Shown here in pieces: positions 45,199 to 54,706 of a stretch of 64,000 nt of DNA. Each line of letters begins with the position of its first letter. Position 1 is the first letter of the stretch. The notes beneath the pieces were generated by a model, which did no database searches, had not been told where the DNA came from, and was given only the letters and a program-made list of their open reading frames with translations. The stretch is from Halomonas jincaotanensis (GTDB lineage: Bacteria > Pseudomonadota > Gammaproteobacteria > Pseudomonadales > Halomonadaceae), in the NCBI RefSeq assembly GCF_018448785.1, contig NZ_JAHCLU010000001.1:431221-495220 (forward strand), read 5' to 3'. A program made the position numbers and the translations under genes.

Positions 45199-45747
45199 GT
45201 GTTTCACGATTCCGTTGCTCCGACGAGTGCCATCGACCGAGTGGCCTTTCGACTTCTCAAATGGCTGACCCTGACGTGCGACGTCATCGGGGTGTTGCTG
45301 CTTGCCGGCGTGCTGTTGATGCTCGTGGCAGCGGTGGCGATGCGCGACGTGCTGGGGCTCGGCTTGCCCTGGACCGAGGAGATGGCCTCCATGCTTGCGA
45401 TCTATGCCGTAGGGGTCGGCTCGCTGTCCGCCTGGGTGCGCGGTGAGCATCTGGCGGTAGACCTGTTCAGTCACCGGCTGCCGAAACTCGCGCGAGCGGT
45501 ACAGTTTCGTCTTTGTGCGATCATTTCCTGCGGTTTCTTCGCCCTGGCCGCCTGGGGCGCCTGGTTGATGGCCGAGTCGAGCGCCTACAACCGTACCGTG
45601 TCGCTGGGTATCAGCTTCAGCTACCTGTATTACGGCATCCTGATCGGCTTCGCCGGCATGACGGTGCTCTCTCTCTGGCAGGCGCTGCGCGGTGAAGTGA
45701 CGTGGCGTTCCGTCGCCGACATGAACGAGGAGCATCCCGATGCTTGA
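45199..45747 (+). CDS. TRAP transporter small membrane subunit (DctQ)
   Basis: A 182-residue protein with four transmembrane helices (LLLAGVLLMLVAAVAMRDVL first) and the DctQ signature LPWTEEMASMLAIYAVGVGS. It starts at GTG behind TAGGGGG with good spacing. It overlaps the large subunit gene by 8 bp. Confidence 0.92.
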   Translation: MFHDSVAPTSAIDRVAFRLLKWLTLTCDVIGVLLLAGVLLMLVAAVAMRDVLGLGLPWTEEMASMLAIYAVGVGSLSAWVRGEHLAVDLFSHRLPKLARAVQFRLCAIISCGFFALAAWGAWLMAESSAYNRTVSLGISFSYLYYGILIGFAGMTVLSLWQALRGEVTWRSVADMNEEHPDA

Positions 45748-47029
45748 ACTGTTGATCTTCGTTGGTGGCCTGCTGTTCCTGATGATCGTCGGCTTGCCGG
45801 TGGTTGTGGCTATCGGAGTGACGTCATTTATCGCGTTGGCGGTGACCAGCGCCTCGGGGTTTCCCGTTGAGTTGTTACCACTGCGTATGGTGCAGACGCT
45901 CAACAACTACACCTTGCTGGCGATCCCGCTGTTCATTCTCGCCGCCAACATCATGAACACCGGGTCGACTACCACGCGGATATTCGATTTCGCGACCGCA
46001 CTGGTCGGCTTTACCAAGGGCGGGCTGGGCCATGCCAATGTGGTGGCAAGCTCGATCTTCGCCACCATGTCGGGCACTGCGGTGGCCGATGCCGCGGGCC
46101 TGGGCAGTATCGAGATTCAGGCGATGAAGGAGCGCGGCTATGACCTGGGCTATTCCACCGGGGTGACCGCCGCATCGAGTGTCATCGGCCCTATCCTGCC
46201 GCCGAGTATCGCGCTGGTGGTCTACGGCTGGCTCGCCAATGTCAGTATAGGCGCCCTGTTCATGGCGGGCATCCTGCCGGGCATTTTGATGGCGATCCTG
46301 CTGATGGGCATGACGCTGGTGCTGTCGCGAAGGGTGAAAATGCCCGAGCCGACGCCGTTCGATGTGACCGAGGTACTAAGCACCGGGCGTCGCGCCGTTC
46401 TGCCGTTACTGATGCCGATCATCATCGTTGGCGGGATCTGGAGTGGTTTCTTCTCGCCCACCGAGGCCGGGGCGGTGGCTTCGCTCTATGCCATTGTGCT
46501 GGGGGTGCTGGTGTATCGTGATCTGTCCTTTCGCGATCTCTACCGCTCTTTTCGGCGCACGCTGATGTTCAGCGTGGCAATCTTGGTGATCATTGCCGTA
46601 TCGAGTTTCTATGGCTGGATCCTGGTGCGTATCGGCATCCCGCAGGCCCTGGCGGCCCAGGTGGCCGGCCTCGATCTGCCGACCATCCTGCTGCTGTTGG
46701 GATTTGCCATCTTTTTCCTGTTGATTGGCTGCTTCATGTCGGTGGTGGAAAGCATCCTGATCTTCACCCCCATCGTGGTGCCCGCGGCGTTGAGCGTTGG
46801 GCTGGACCCCCTGCACTTCGGCGTGGTCATGGTCATTACCCTGTCGGTCGGCGTCATCACGCCGCCTTTCGGCAATGTGCTTTTTTTGATGGTAGGGATC
46901 ACCCGTCTACGTTACGGCCAGGTGGTCATGGCCGTGCTGCCGTTCTTGATTCCTATCGTTGCCACCATCCTGTTGTTGATCGCCGTCCCGGGACTTGCCA
47001 CCTGGTTGCCTAACCTGACCGGTTACTGA
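45740..47029 (+). CDS. TRAP transporter large membrane subunit (DctM)
   Basis: A 429-residue protein with about 12 hydrophobic helices. DctM markers are TLLAIPLFILAANIMNTGST, FATMSGTAVADAAGLG, SSVIGPILPPSIALV and SVGVITPPFGNVLF. It forms the Na+-driven transport channel with DctQ. The M42-type peptidase gene follows after 16 nt, so uptake and hydrolysis are probably cotranscribed. Confidence 0.95.
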   Translation: MLELLIFVGGLLFLMIVGLPVVVAIGVTSFIALAVTSASGFPVELLPLRMVQTLNNYTLLAIPLFILAANIMNTGSTTTRIFDFATALVGFTKGGLGHANVVASSIFATMSGTAVADAAGLGSIEIQAMKERGYDLGYSTGVTAASSVIGPILPPSIALVVYGWLANVSIGALFMAGILPGILMAILLMGMTLVLSRRVKMPEPTPFDVTEVLSTGRRAVLPLLMPIIIVGGIWSGFFSPTEAGAVASLYAIVLGVLVYRDLSFRDLYRSFRRTLMFSVAILVIIAVSSFYGWILVRIGIPQALAAQVAGLDLPTILLLLGFAIFFLLIGCFMSVVESILIFTPIVVPAALSVGLDPLHFGVVMVITLSVGVITPPFGNVLFLMVGITRLRYGQVVMAVLPFLIPIVATILLLIAVPGLATWLPNLTGY

Positions 47030-47045
47030 CGCTCTGGAGACGACC

Positions 47046-48092
47046 ATGTCCCTGCCTGACGCCGACTATCTCCTCGACTGTCTGACCCAGATGCTGGAGA
47101 TCCCTTCGCCCTCGCTGCATGGCGAGGCGATGGAAGCGTGGCTGACCCCACGGCTCGAAGCCGCCGGCCTGGCGGTGACGCGTACGGTGCGTGGCGACCT
47201 CTTGGCACAACAGTCCGGCGATTCGCCACGCCGCGCGATCACCGCCCATCTGGATACGCTGGGGGCGATGGTGGTGGCGCTCAAGTCCAGTGGACGACTG
47301 GCGGTGCGTCCGATCGGCCACTGGAATGCCCGCTTCGCCGATGGGGCCAGGGTGCGGGTTCACGGTGACGAACAGGGCGTCATTGCGCTGGGGACGCTGC
47401 TGCCGCTGAAGGCCTCGGGGCATGTGTACAACGAGGCGGTGGACGCGCAGCCCTCGGCATGGGATCACCTCGAGCTGCGTCTCGATCTGGTCGATACCTC
47501 TCCCTCTGGTCTGGCTCGGCAGGGCATCGAGGTGGGCAGTCTGGTGAGCATCGAGAGCCAGGCACGCGTCACCGATACCGGCTTTATCAATGCCCGACAT
47601 CTCGACAACAAGGGGGCGATTGCCTGCATCCTGGCGGCGCTGCGGGCGGGGGCGAGCGTGAAAGGCACGCGACTGGTGTTTTCCTGTGCCGAGGAGCTGG
47701 GCATCGGCGTGAGCTGGACGATGCTCGAGGGCATCGAGGAGGTGCTGAATCTGGATATCGCCGCTCAGGGCGAAGGCCAGAACCTCTGCCATGATGGCGT
47801 CACCATCGCCATGATGGACTCAATGGGGCCGCTGCATCCGCGGGCTACACAGGCGCTGCTGCGACTCTGCGAGCAGCACGGCATTGCCCATCGCCGTGAC
47901 TGTTTTCCCCACTATTACTGTGATGGCGATTCGGCATCCCAAGCCGGCATGGATCTACGCAATGCGCTGGCCTGCTTCGGGGCCGATGCTTCTCATGGCT
48001 GGGAGCGGGTGCACATCGACTCCTTGATGGCACTTTCCCGGCTGGTGGGGCTGTGGTTGGCAGTCCCGAGGGATGGTGCGCTCTCCCGGTGA
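47046..48092 (+). CDS. M42 family metallopeptidase (deblocking aminopeptidase-like)
   Basis: A 348-residue M42/M20-like peptidase. Metal and catalytic positions visible: His in ITAHLDTLGAMV, Asp in NARHLDNKGAIACI, Glu pair in SCAEELGIG, Asp in VLNLDIAAQG and His in GADASHGWERVHID. This pattern resembles the M42 peptidases annotated with the NAGGN osmoprotectant system, but the ggn synthesis genes are not here. GGAGACG lies before the ATG. It probably hydrolyses the substrate brought in by the TRAP transporter. It converges on the GntR gene with 9 nt between stops. Confidence 0.8.
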   Translation: MSLPDADYLLDCLTQMLEIPSPSLHGEAMEAWLTPRLEAAGLAVTRTVRGDLLAQQSGDSPRRAITAHLDTLGAMVVALKSSGRLAVRPIGHWNARFADGARVRVHGDEQGVIALGTLLPLKASGHVYNEAVDAQPSAWDHLELRLDLVDTSPSGLARQGIEVGSLVSIESQARVTDTGFINARHLDNKGAIACILAALRAGASVKGTRLVFSCAEELGIGVSWTMLEGIEEVLNLDIAAQGEGQNLCHDGVTIAMMDSMGPLHPRATQALLRLCEQHGIAHRRDCFPHYYCDGDSASQAGMDLRNALACFGADASHGWERVHIDSLMALSRLVGLWLAVPRDGALSR

Positions 48093-48101
48093 TCGACTGA
48101 G

Positions 48102-48992
48102 TCATCGGTCCAGTGTGTCGGGGTCATGCCCGGCCTCGCCGGGGCGATATGAGAAGCCGGGTCGATGGGAGAAGGGATGATGTGACAAGTCGCGCAGTGC
48201 CAGGTATTCACGGCTGGGGCCGTCGGTTGATGCCATGCCCGCCTTGAAGAACGCCTTGTCGAGCATCGCTTCGCGGGATTCCATCAGCGCCTGAGCCGTG
48301 TGCATGTGGTCGGCCATGACGGCCCGTGCCTCGTCGATCTTTCCCTGGCGCAGGGCGCCAAGCAGCTGGCGTTGATAATCGTGCCCACGGCGGCGCAGCT
48401 CGGGATAGGGCTGCTGGTAGATGCGCTGGCAGGTGGTCAGGCCCATCAACAGGCGAATCGGGAAGCGGCACATCAAGGCGAGTAGCGGATTGGGGCAGTA
48501 GTCGACGAGCAGCAGATGGAACTCCAGCTCCTTGATGCGTTGCAGGCGCTCTTCTTCCAGCGAGGCAGGCGGATGGTCGTAGAAGGCCATGACCGCCTCG
48601 AGGTGTGCGAACGCGGTGTCGTCGAGCACGCCGCCGAGACTTGCCACCAGGGTGGGCTCCAGTTGTTTCCTGACCTCGTAGATATCGTGGATCGTCGGTG
48701 GGCGAAAGAAGAAGTAGTTGCCGAGCAGTTCCATGGTGCGGTCGTCGCTCACCTCGGCGATGAAGGCGCCACCGCCCGGTCCGGTGCGCGTCTGCAGCAG
48801 CCCCTGGGATTCCAGGCCCCGCAATGCTTCGCGGATGGTGCCCTTGGAGGCGCCCAGGGCCTCGATCAGATGCGATTCCTGGGGCAGCCGGTCGCCTGGC
48901 CTGAGGCCATGCCCGGCGATGTACTCCTTGATGGCTTCACCGATCACCTCGGTGCGCTTGCGACGGTTGGGCTGGTGCGTGGGTCGGTTCAT
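48102..48992 (-). CDS. GntR family regulator, FadR/FCD subfamily
   Basis: A 296-residue regulator starting MNRPTHQPNRRKRTEVIGEA at 48992, whose ATG overlaps the ABC ATPase stop (ATGA). The longer frame to 49157 runs inside the ATPase gene. The winged helix is at residues 15-80 (GDRLPQESHLIEALGASKGT, ESQGLLQTRTGPGGGAFI) and the FCD domain follows. A long, Arg/Pro-rich C-terminal tail of about 45 residues is unusual. Being the last gene of the cluster C operon, it likely autoregulates that operon. The 16-bp palindrome at 54707 is its best operator candidate. Confidence 0.88.
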   Translation of the reverse strand: MNRPTHQPNRRKRTEVIGEAIKEYIAGHGLRPGDRLPQESHLIEALGASKGTIREALRGLESQGLLQTRTGPGGGAFIAEVSDDRTMELLGNYFFFRPPTIHDIYEVRKQLEPTLVASLGGVLDDTAFAHLEAVMAFYDHPPASLEEERLQRIKELEFHLLLVDYCPNPLLALMCRFPIRLLMGLTTCQRIYQQPYPELRRRGHDYQRQLLGALRQGKIDEARAVMADHMHTAQALMESREAMLDKAFFKAGMASTDGPSREYLALRDLSHHPFSHRPGFSYRPGEAGHDPDTLDR

Positions 48993-50011
48993 TCGCGACC
49001 TTCCGCCACCGCCTGGGTGGCACGACGCCGCCATGGCCCCTCGACAGGGTAGCGGCACGCGGCCAGCTGATCGTGGCGATCCGCCAAGGGAGCAAGCGGC
49101 GGCACGCTCTCCCGGCAGTCGTCGCGGGCCCGGGGACAGCGTGGGGCGAAGGCGCAACCTGGGGGTGGGGCGAGCGGGTCGGGAAGCTCGGCATCACCCG
49201 ATTCCGCCTGGATCGGCGGGCCGCCGGGAATCGGCGCGCTGCCGAGCAGCAACCGGGTGTAGGGGTGCGCAGGAGAGCGGAATAGCTGACGCGACGGTGC
49301 CTGTTCGATGACACGCCCGAAGTACATGACGGCGATGCGATCGCTGATGGTCTCGACCACCGACAGGTCGTGGCTGATGAACAGATAGGTCAGGTCGAAC
49401 TCATCCTTGAGGCGCCGCAACAGCTTCAGCACCTGGGCCTGGATGGAGACATCCAGCGCCGAGACCGGTTCGTCGAGTACCAGGACCTCGGGTTCGGCGG
49501 CCAGCGCCCGGGCGATGCCGATGCGCTGGGCTTGCCCGCCGGAGAATTCATGCGGGTAGCGGGAAATGAATTCCGGGCGCAGGTTGACCACTTCCATCAG
49601 TTCGCCGAGCCGTGTGTCGAGCTCTCGGTCTTCCAGCCCGCGCAAGTGGCGAAGCGGGGCGGCAAGAATCTCGCGGATGCGCTTGCGCGGGTTCAGTGAG
49701 CTCAGCGGGTCCTGGAACACGTACTGGATGCGCCGCGACAGGGCATGACGGTCGAGGCGGCGCAGGTTCTGCAGATCCTCGCCACGATAGTGGATGGTGC
49801 CGGCCGTTGGCGTATCCAGCCCTACCAGCATGCGCGCCAGGGTCGATTTGCCGCAGCCGGACTCGCCGACGATGCCCAGCGTATCGCCACGCGCGACGTC
49901 CATGTCGATGCCCTGCACGGCCTGGACACCTGGGCGGTCGGGACCAAACCAGCGACGCCCGCCGCCGAAGGTGCGGGTCAGCCCGCGAATCTCGAGTAGG
50001 GGCGGCTTCAT
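48989..50011 (-). CDS. Peptide-type ABC transporter ATP-binding protein (DppF-like)
   Basis: A 340-residue ATPase starting MKPPLLEIRGLTRTFGGG at 50011, overlapping the upstream fusion gene by ATGA. Walker A is GESGCGKSTLARM, the signature FSGGQAQRIGI and Walker B LVLDEPVSALD. The C-terminal oligopeptide domain has the PPPGCAFAPRCPRARDDC cysteine cluster, an iron-sulfur-like motif typical of DppD/DppF proteins. Confidence 0.93.
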   Translation of the reverse strand: MKPPLLEIRGLTRTFGGGRRWFGPDRPGVQAVQGIDMDVARGDTLGIVGESGCGKSTLARMLVGLDTPTAGTIHYRGEDLQNLRRLDRHALSRRIQYVFQDPLSSLNPRKRIREILAAPLRHLRGLEDRELDTRLGELMEVVNLRPEFISRYPHEFSGGQAQRIGIARALAAEPEVLVLDEPVSALDVSIQAQVLKLLRRLKDEFDLTYLFISHDLSVVETISDRIAVMYFGRVIEQAPSRQLFRSPAHPYTRLLLGSAPIPGGPPIQAESGDAELPDPLAPPPGCAFAPRCPRARDDCRESVPPLAPLADRHDQLAACRYPVEGPWRRRATQAVAEGRE

Positions 50012-51918
50012 GTCGTCACTCCCTGCGTCGTGGGATCGGCGATGCCGAGCGGCTTGATACACCGCACCCGGCGGTCGGCATCGGTGGCGATGAGCTCGAT
50101 GTCGCCGCGCCGGCAGGCCGGCTCGACGAGGTCGCAGCGATCGGCGAACGCGCAGCCTTCCGGCAGGGCGTTGGCGGCCGGGGGCAGGCCGGGAATCGCC
50201 GCCGGCTCGTTATCCGGCTCCCCCAGGCGCGGCACGCAATCGATCAAGCGACGCGTATAGGGGTGGCGGGGCGTGTCGAGAATCTCGGCGGTCGAGCCGA
50301 TCTCGACGATGCGCCCGGCATACATTACGGCCACTCGGTCGCAGACCTGGGACACCACGCCGAAGTCATGCGTGATGAAGAGCACGGCGGTGCCTTGGGT
50401 GTCGCGCAGATTTTGGATCAGCGCCAGGATCTGTGCCTGAACCGTGACGTCCAGCGCGGTGGTGGGCTCGTCGGCGATGATCAGCTGCGGGTCGTTGGCC
50501 AGCGCCATGGCGATGCCCACGCGCTGGCGCATGCCGCCGGAGAGTTCGTGGGGATACTGGTCGGCTCGTTGGGCCGGATTGGGGATGCGTACCTGGCCGA
50601 GCAGTTCGACGGCAAGCTTGCGCGCCTCGACCTTCGAGAGCGGCTGGTGCAGCTGGATCGCCTCGATCAGCTGATCGCCGACGCGAATCAGCGGATGCAG
50701 GGTGGAAAGGGGGTCCTGAAAGACGTAGGCGACATCCTTGCCGCGGATCTTGCGCAGTTGCCCGGCCGAGAGCCCCAGCAGGTCTCGCTTGGCCAACGAC
50801 ACCCGGCCCCGGGTGATCACGCCGGGCGGCGAGGCGACCAACCCCAGCAGCGACAGCGCGGTCACCGACTTGCCGGAGCCGGACTCGCCCACCAGCCCCA
50901 GGCATTCGTTGGGACGAATGGCAAAGCTCACCCCATTGACCGCGCGGTAGGTCTGCTCGCCGACCTCGAAGTCGGTATGCAACTCATCGACCGTCAGCAA
51001 GGCGTTGTCGTCGGGGCCGTCTTGTGAATCGGCATGTCCCGGCTGGCGGCGAATACGCGTGATCGGCGCCGGGCGCGAGAGCGCGCCGGACTTGAGGCGC
51101 GGGTCGAGTGCGTCGCGAATGCCGTCGCCGAGCAGATTGATGCTCATCACCAGGATAAAGATCACCAGCCCCGGCAGCATGGCGACATGGGGCGCGTTGA
51201 GCATCATCTTGCGCCCCTCGCCGAGCATCGAGCCGAGATCCGCCTGGGGCGGCTGGGCGCCCAGGCCGAGGAAGCTCAGCCCTGCGGTCTCGAGGATCAT
51301 CCAGCCCACCGTGGTCGACATGGTGATCACGATCACCGGCAGGACATTGGGCAGTAGCTCGCTGGTCAGGATTCGCAGGTTGCCCTTGCCGGAGAGTCGC
51401 GCGGCATCGATGAATTCGCGGTGGGCGATGCCCACGGTGACGCCGCGAATATTGCGGGCAAAGAACGGGATATTGACGATGGCGATGGCGTAGAGCGCGT
51501 TCATCAGACCCGGCCCCAGCACCGCCACGATCGCCAGGGCGAGCAGGATGTAGGGAAAGGCCATCAGCATGTCGATGCCGCGCATCATCAGGTTGTCGGT
51601 ACGCCCCCCAAAGTAGCCGGCGACGATGCCGATCAGCGAACCGACGAGTGCGGCCACCAATGAGGCGGCGATGCCGACGGCCAGGCTGATGCGCGTTCCC
51701 CACAGCAGGCGGGAGAGAATGTCTCGCCCCAGCGCATCGGTACCCAGCAGATGGTCCGGCGAGAAGGGTGGCCGCAAGCGATTGGCCGGCTGAGTGACGT
51801 CGGGGTCGAGCAGTGGCAGCCAGGGCGTGATCAGGACCAGCAGAAGCAGCAGCGCCAGCACGATTGCCCCGAAGGCGGCCAGGCGATTGCGCGCGAGAAG
51901 CGTGAGGAAGGCCATCAT
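50008..51918 (-). CDS. Fused ABC permease (DppC-like) and ATP-binding protein (DppD-like)
   Basis: A 636-residue single polypeptide. Residues 1 to about 285 are a DppC-type permease (MMAFLTLLARNRLAAFGAIV, HLLGTDALGRDILSRLLWG, EAA loop EFIDAARLSGKGN). After a short polar linker, an ATPase domain runs to the end ([39 protein letters not shown], and EGCAFADRCDLVEPAC). There is no stop or frameshift between the domains. The start at 51918 overlaps the upstream permease stop (ATGA); the longer frame to 52485 is dppB read in the wrong frame. One membrane-anchored ATPase would thus be obligatorily linked to one permease, with the separate DppF-like ATPase as its partner. Confidence 0.93.
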   Translation of the reverse strand: MMAFLTLLARNRLAAFGAIVLALLLLLVLITPWLPLLDPDVTQPANRLRPPFSPDHLLGTDALGRDILSRLLWGTRISLAVGIAASLVAALVGSLIGIVAGYFGGRTDNLMMRGIDMLMAFPYILLALAIVAVLGPGLMNALYAIAIVNIPFFARNIRGVTVGIAHREFIDAARLSGKGNLRILTSELLPNVLPVIVITMSTTVGWMILETAGLSFLGLGAQPPQADLGSMLGEGRKMMLNAPHVAMLPGLVIFILVMSINLLGDGIRDALDPRLKSGALSRPAPITRIRRQPGHADSQDGPDDNALLTVDELHTDFEVGEQTYRAVNGVSFAIRPNECLGLVGESGSGKSVTALSLLGLVASPPGVITRGRVSLAKRDLLGLSAGQLRKIRGKDVAYVFQDPLSTLHPLIRVGDQLIEAIQLHQPLSKVEARKLAVELLGQVRIPNPAQRADQYPHELSGGMRQRVGIAMALANDPQLIIADEPTTALDVTVQAQILALIQNLRDTQGTAVLFITHDFGVVSQVCDRVAVMYAGRIVEIGSTAEILDTPRHPYTRRLIDCVPRLGEPDNEPAAIPGLPPAANALPEGCAFADRCDLVEPACRRGDIELIATDADRRVRCIKPLGIADPTTQGVTT

Positions 51919-52862
51919 GCCCTGATCCTCGGGTCGAGCCAGTGCTGGAGCAGATCGGCGAACAGGTTGAAGAGCACATAGCTGGCGGCCACCACCAGCA
52001 CGCCGCCCTGGACCAGTAGTAGGTCGCGGGTCGAGATGGCATTGACCAGCATCCGGCCGATACCGGGCCATTGGAAGACCGTCTCGATGTAGACCGCGCC
52101 ACCGATCACGAAGCCGGCCTGCACGCCGATGACCGGGATCAGGTTGACCAGCGCCACCTTGAAGGCGTGACGCATCACCACGCGACCCTCGCCCAGCCCC
52201 TTGGCACGGGCGGTGCGAATGTAATCCTGGCGCATGACCTCGAGCATGTTGGAGCGCGTCAGGCGGGCGATCACCCCGGCGGCGACGACGGCCAGCGCGA
52301 GGGCGGGAAGCACCAGATGGTGAAGGATGTCGAGCACGCCGCCGCCGCCATATACCGCCGTCATGCCGCTGGCAGGAAACCAGCGTAGTTCCACGGCGAA
52401 GGCCAGAATCATCAGCATGCCGAGCCAGAAGGCCGGCACCGAAATCCCTACCAGCACCAGCAAGGTAATGATTCTGTCGCTCCATCCGTACTGGCGCACG
52501 GCGGAGACGATACCTGCGGCCACGCCGACCACGATGCAGATCACAAGCGCTGTGCCGGCGAGAATCAGCGTGGCGCCGAAGCGCTCGAGCACCTCGTCGA
52601 GCACCGGTCGGTTGAGCGAGTAAGAGCGACCCAGGTCGCCTTGCAGGATATTGCCGAGCCAGACCAGGTATTGCTGCGGCGCCGGCAGATCGAGACCCAG
52701 GTCGGCACGCAGTTCGGCGAGATTCTCCGGTGTGGCATAGGAGCCGAGAATGGCGCGGGCCGGGTCACCCGGAATCAGCGACATGATCGCGAAGACGATC
52801 AGCGAAAGACCGAGCAGTACCGGCAGGATCATCAGCAGGCGGCGCAAGGCATAGCGAAGCAT
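51915..52862 (-). CDS. Peptide-type ABC transporter permease (DppB-like)
   Basis: A 315-residue permease starting MLRYALRRLLMILPVLLGLS at 52862, behind GGAG at 8-9 nt. It has IPGDPARAILG near residue 40, GDLGRSYSLNRPV, and the EAA loop DYIRTARAKGLGEGRV. It overlaps the fused permease-ATPase gene by 4 bp. Upstream, a GC-rich hairpin separates it from the binding-protein gene. Confidence 0.94.
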   Translation of the reverse strand: MLRYALRRLLMILPVLLGLSLIVFAIMSLIPGDPARAILGSYATPENLAELRADLGLDLPAPQQYLVWLGNILQGDLGRSYSLNRPVLDEVLERFGATLILAGTALVICIVVGVAAGIVSAVRQYGWSDRIITLLVLVGISVPAFWLGMLMILAFAVELRWFPASGMTAVYGGGGVLDILHHLVLPALALAVVAAGVIARLTRSNMLEVMRQDYIRTARAKGLGEGRVVMRHAFKVALVNLIPVIGVQAGFVIGGAVYIETVFQWPGIGRMLVNAISTRDLLLVQGGVLVVAASYVLFNLFADLLQHWLDPRIRA

Positions 52863-52949
52863 GGGCGGCTCCGTGGTTTGAGGCAACATAGTTCGAGACA
52901 GCGAGGTTGGCCTCGGTGTGGCTTGAGTCGGCGCAAGCCACAGCGAAAG

Positions 52950-52971
52950 GGGCGGCCCGCAAAGGCCGCCC
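52950..52971 (-). other. Intercistronic hairpin after the cluster C binding-protein gene
   Basis: A perfect 8-bp stem GGGCGGCC / GGCCGCCC with a 6-nt loop begins 22 nt after the binding-protein stop. On the transcribed strand it is followed by CTTTCGC, so it is not a strong terminator; mRNA protection or attenuation is more likely. Confidence 0.6.
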
Positions 52972-52993
52972 TGATGTCGGCACGAGCGCTGCC

Positions 52994-54586
52994 CTAGGGC
53001 TTTTCGACCTCATGCAGCAGCAGGAAGAAGGACGGCTGGAGGCTGAAATTCTCGACGTTGGCACCGGCCACGGCATTCTGCTTCCAGTTGGCGATGAAGG
53101 CCCAGGGGGCGTCTTCGTGAACGATGCGCTGCATCTGCCGGTAGAGCGCTGCCCGCTCGTCGCGGCTCACGCTGCGCCGCGCCTTCTCGAGCAGTTCGTC
53201 AACCTCGGGGTTGCTGTAGTAGCCCGAATTGAAACCGCCTTTCTCCGGCATCGCATCCGTGCGCAGGGCCAGGAACGGCAAGGTGTCGGGGTCATTGGTC
53301 ATCCATGCCATCTGTGCCATGTCGGCCTTGCCTTCGAGGCCGGGGTTCACCTGGTCGAGGAAGGTGTTCCATTCATAGGTTTCGATGTTGACGGTCAGGC
53401 CCACCTCGGCAAGATCCGCCTGGATGGCGGTGCCCATGGGGACCGGGTCGAGCATGCCCGAGCCCCCTTCAGTGACATAGAAGGTGATCTCGGCATCCTC
53501 GAAGCCGGCCTCGGCGATCAGTTCTCGGGCACGTTCCGGGTCGTGCGGATAGGGCTCGAGTTCTTCGTTGTAGGCCCACTCGAAGGCTGGCGGGATGGGG
53601 CTGTCGGCGACCTCGGCGGTGCCCTGGAGCACATTGTCGACCAGCGACTCCTTGTCGATGGCGTAGTTGACCGCCTGACGCATGCGCTGGTCCTGGAAGG
53701 GGCCTTCCTTCATGTTGAGGATCAGGAACCACAGGTGCGGGCCGACCTGCTCGTAGACCTCGAACATCGGGTCCTCTTCCATCGAGGCCAGCGTGTCCGG
53801 GGGAACTTCGACCATCAGGTCGATACCCCCCGACAACATCTCGGCCACGCGGGTATTGGCATCGGTGATCGGCCGGAAGACCACGGCTTCGAGCGACGGC
53901 GGGCCATCCCAGTAATCTTCGTTGCGGCTGGCGACGACTCGGCTGTTGCTTTCCCACTCCTCGAACCGAAACGGGCCGGTGCCGGATGGGTTGCGCCCGA
54001 AGTTCTCGCCGTGCTCCTCGACCGCCGCGGGGGAGACGATCAAGCCGGTGGGATAGGCAAGGTTGGAGAGAAAGGGCGCATAGGGTTCGTCGAGGGTAAA
54101 GGTGACTTCATGTTCGCCGGTCGCCTCGACCTCCGCGATTGCATCGAAGAAGAAGGCGAGCGGGAAGGGACCCGTATCGTGATAGGGATGATCCTCGTCG
54201 AGCATGCGTTCGAAGTTGAACACGACCGCCTCGGCATTGAAGTCGCTGCCGTCGTGGAAGACGACATCGTCTCGCAACGTAAAGGTATAGAGGGTGCCGT
54301 CTTCACTGATGGACCACTCTCGGGCCAGGGAGGGCTCGACATCGAGGGTTCCATCGGCGTAGCGCACCAGGCCATCGTAAAGATTCATCATGATGCGAAA
54401 GTCATTGACCGCGGTGACCTGGGCCGGGTCGAGTGCCTTGGGTTCGGCGATCTGGCCAACGATCAGTACATTGGGTGGCGTTTGCGCGGATAGCGTGCCA
54501 CTCGCCCCCAAGGCACTCACTCCCAGTGATAGGGATGCCAGAACGGGCAGCCACCAGCGGCCGGCCCCGGAATGCATGACGGTCAT
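52994..54586 (-). CDS. Periplasmic solute-binding protein, peptide/family 5 type
   Basis: A 530-residue SBP_bac_5 protein with a signal peptide (WWLPVLASLSLGVSALGASG, cleavage after LSAQ or ASG). Family marks: LYDGLVRYADGTLDVEPSLA, LRDDVVFHDGSDFNAEAVVF, NPSGTGPFRFEEWE and MRQAVNYAIDKE. AGGAGAGG precedes the start. It heads the cluster C operon (SBP, permease, fused permease-ATPase, ATPase, GntR). The pattern resembles glutathione/dipeptide binders (GsiB/DppA); the substrate is unknown. Confidence 0.93.
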   Translation of the reverse strand: MTVMHSGAGRWWLPVLASLSLGVSALGASGTLSAQTPPNVLIVGQIAEPKALDPAQVTAVNDFRIMMNLYDGLVRYADGTLDVEPSLAREWSISEDGTLYTFTLRDDVVFHDGSDFNAEAVVFNFERMLDEDHPYHDTGPFPLAFFFDAIAEVEATGEHEVTFTLDEPYAPFLSNLAYPTGLIVSPAAVEEHGENFGRNPSGTGPFRFEEWESNSRVVASRNEDYWDGPPSLEAVVFRPITDANTRVAEMLSGGIDLMVEVPPDTLASMEEDPMFEVYEQVGPHLWFLILNMKEGPFQDQRMRQAVNYAIDKESLVDNVLQGTAEVADSPIPPAFEWAYNEELEPYPHDPERARELIAEAGFEDAEITFYVTEGGSGMLDPVPMGTAIQADLAEVGLTVNIETYEWNTFLDQVNPGLEGKADMAQMAWMTNDPDTLPFLALRTDAMPEKGGFNSGYYSNPEVDELLEKARRSVSRDERAALYRQMQRIVHEDAPWAFIANWKQNAVAGANVENFSLQPSFFLLLHEVEKP

Positions 54587-54706
54587 GTTGCCTCTCCTGG
54601 TCGTTGTTGTAGATCATTGTTATAGATCGCCCGAAAGACAGGCGAGGGGCTTTGCTAGCGGAGGTGTTTTTGTTAGCGAGAGCGGCTAGGCTGACAATGT
54701 CGCTGT

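Noticed and set aside
44104..47029. Identification of the TRAP system as the ectoine importer (TeaABC/UehABC) because ectD is nearby
   Set aside because: ectD is 14 kb away, no doeABCD degradation genes are present, and the binding protein shows no feature that I can tie to ectoine.
51919..52485. 189-residue N-terminal extension of the fused permease-ATPase
   Set aside because: It is the upstream permease gene in the wrong frame; the ATGA overlap at 51915-51918 marks the real start.
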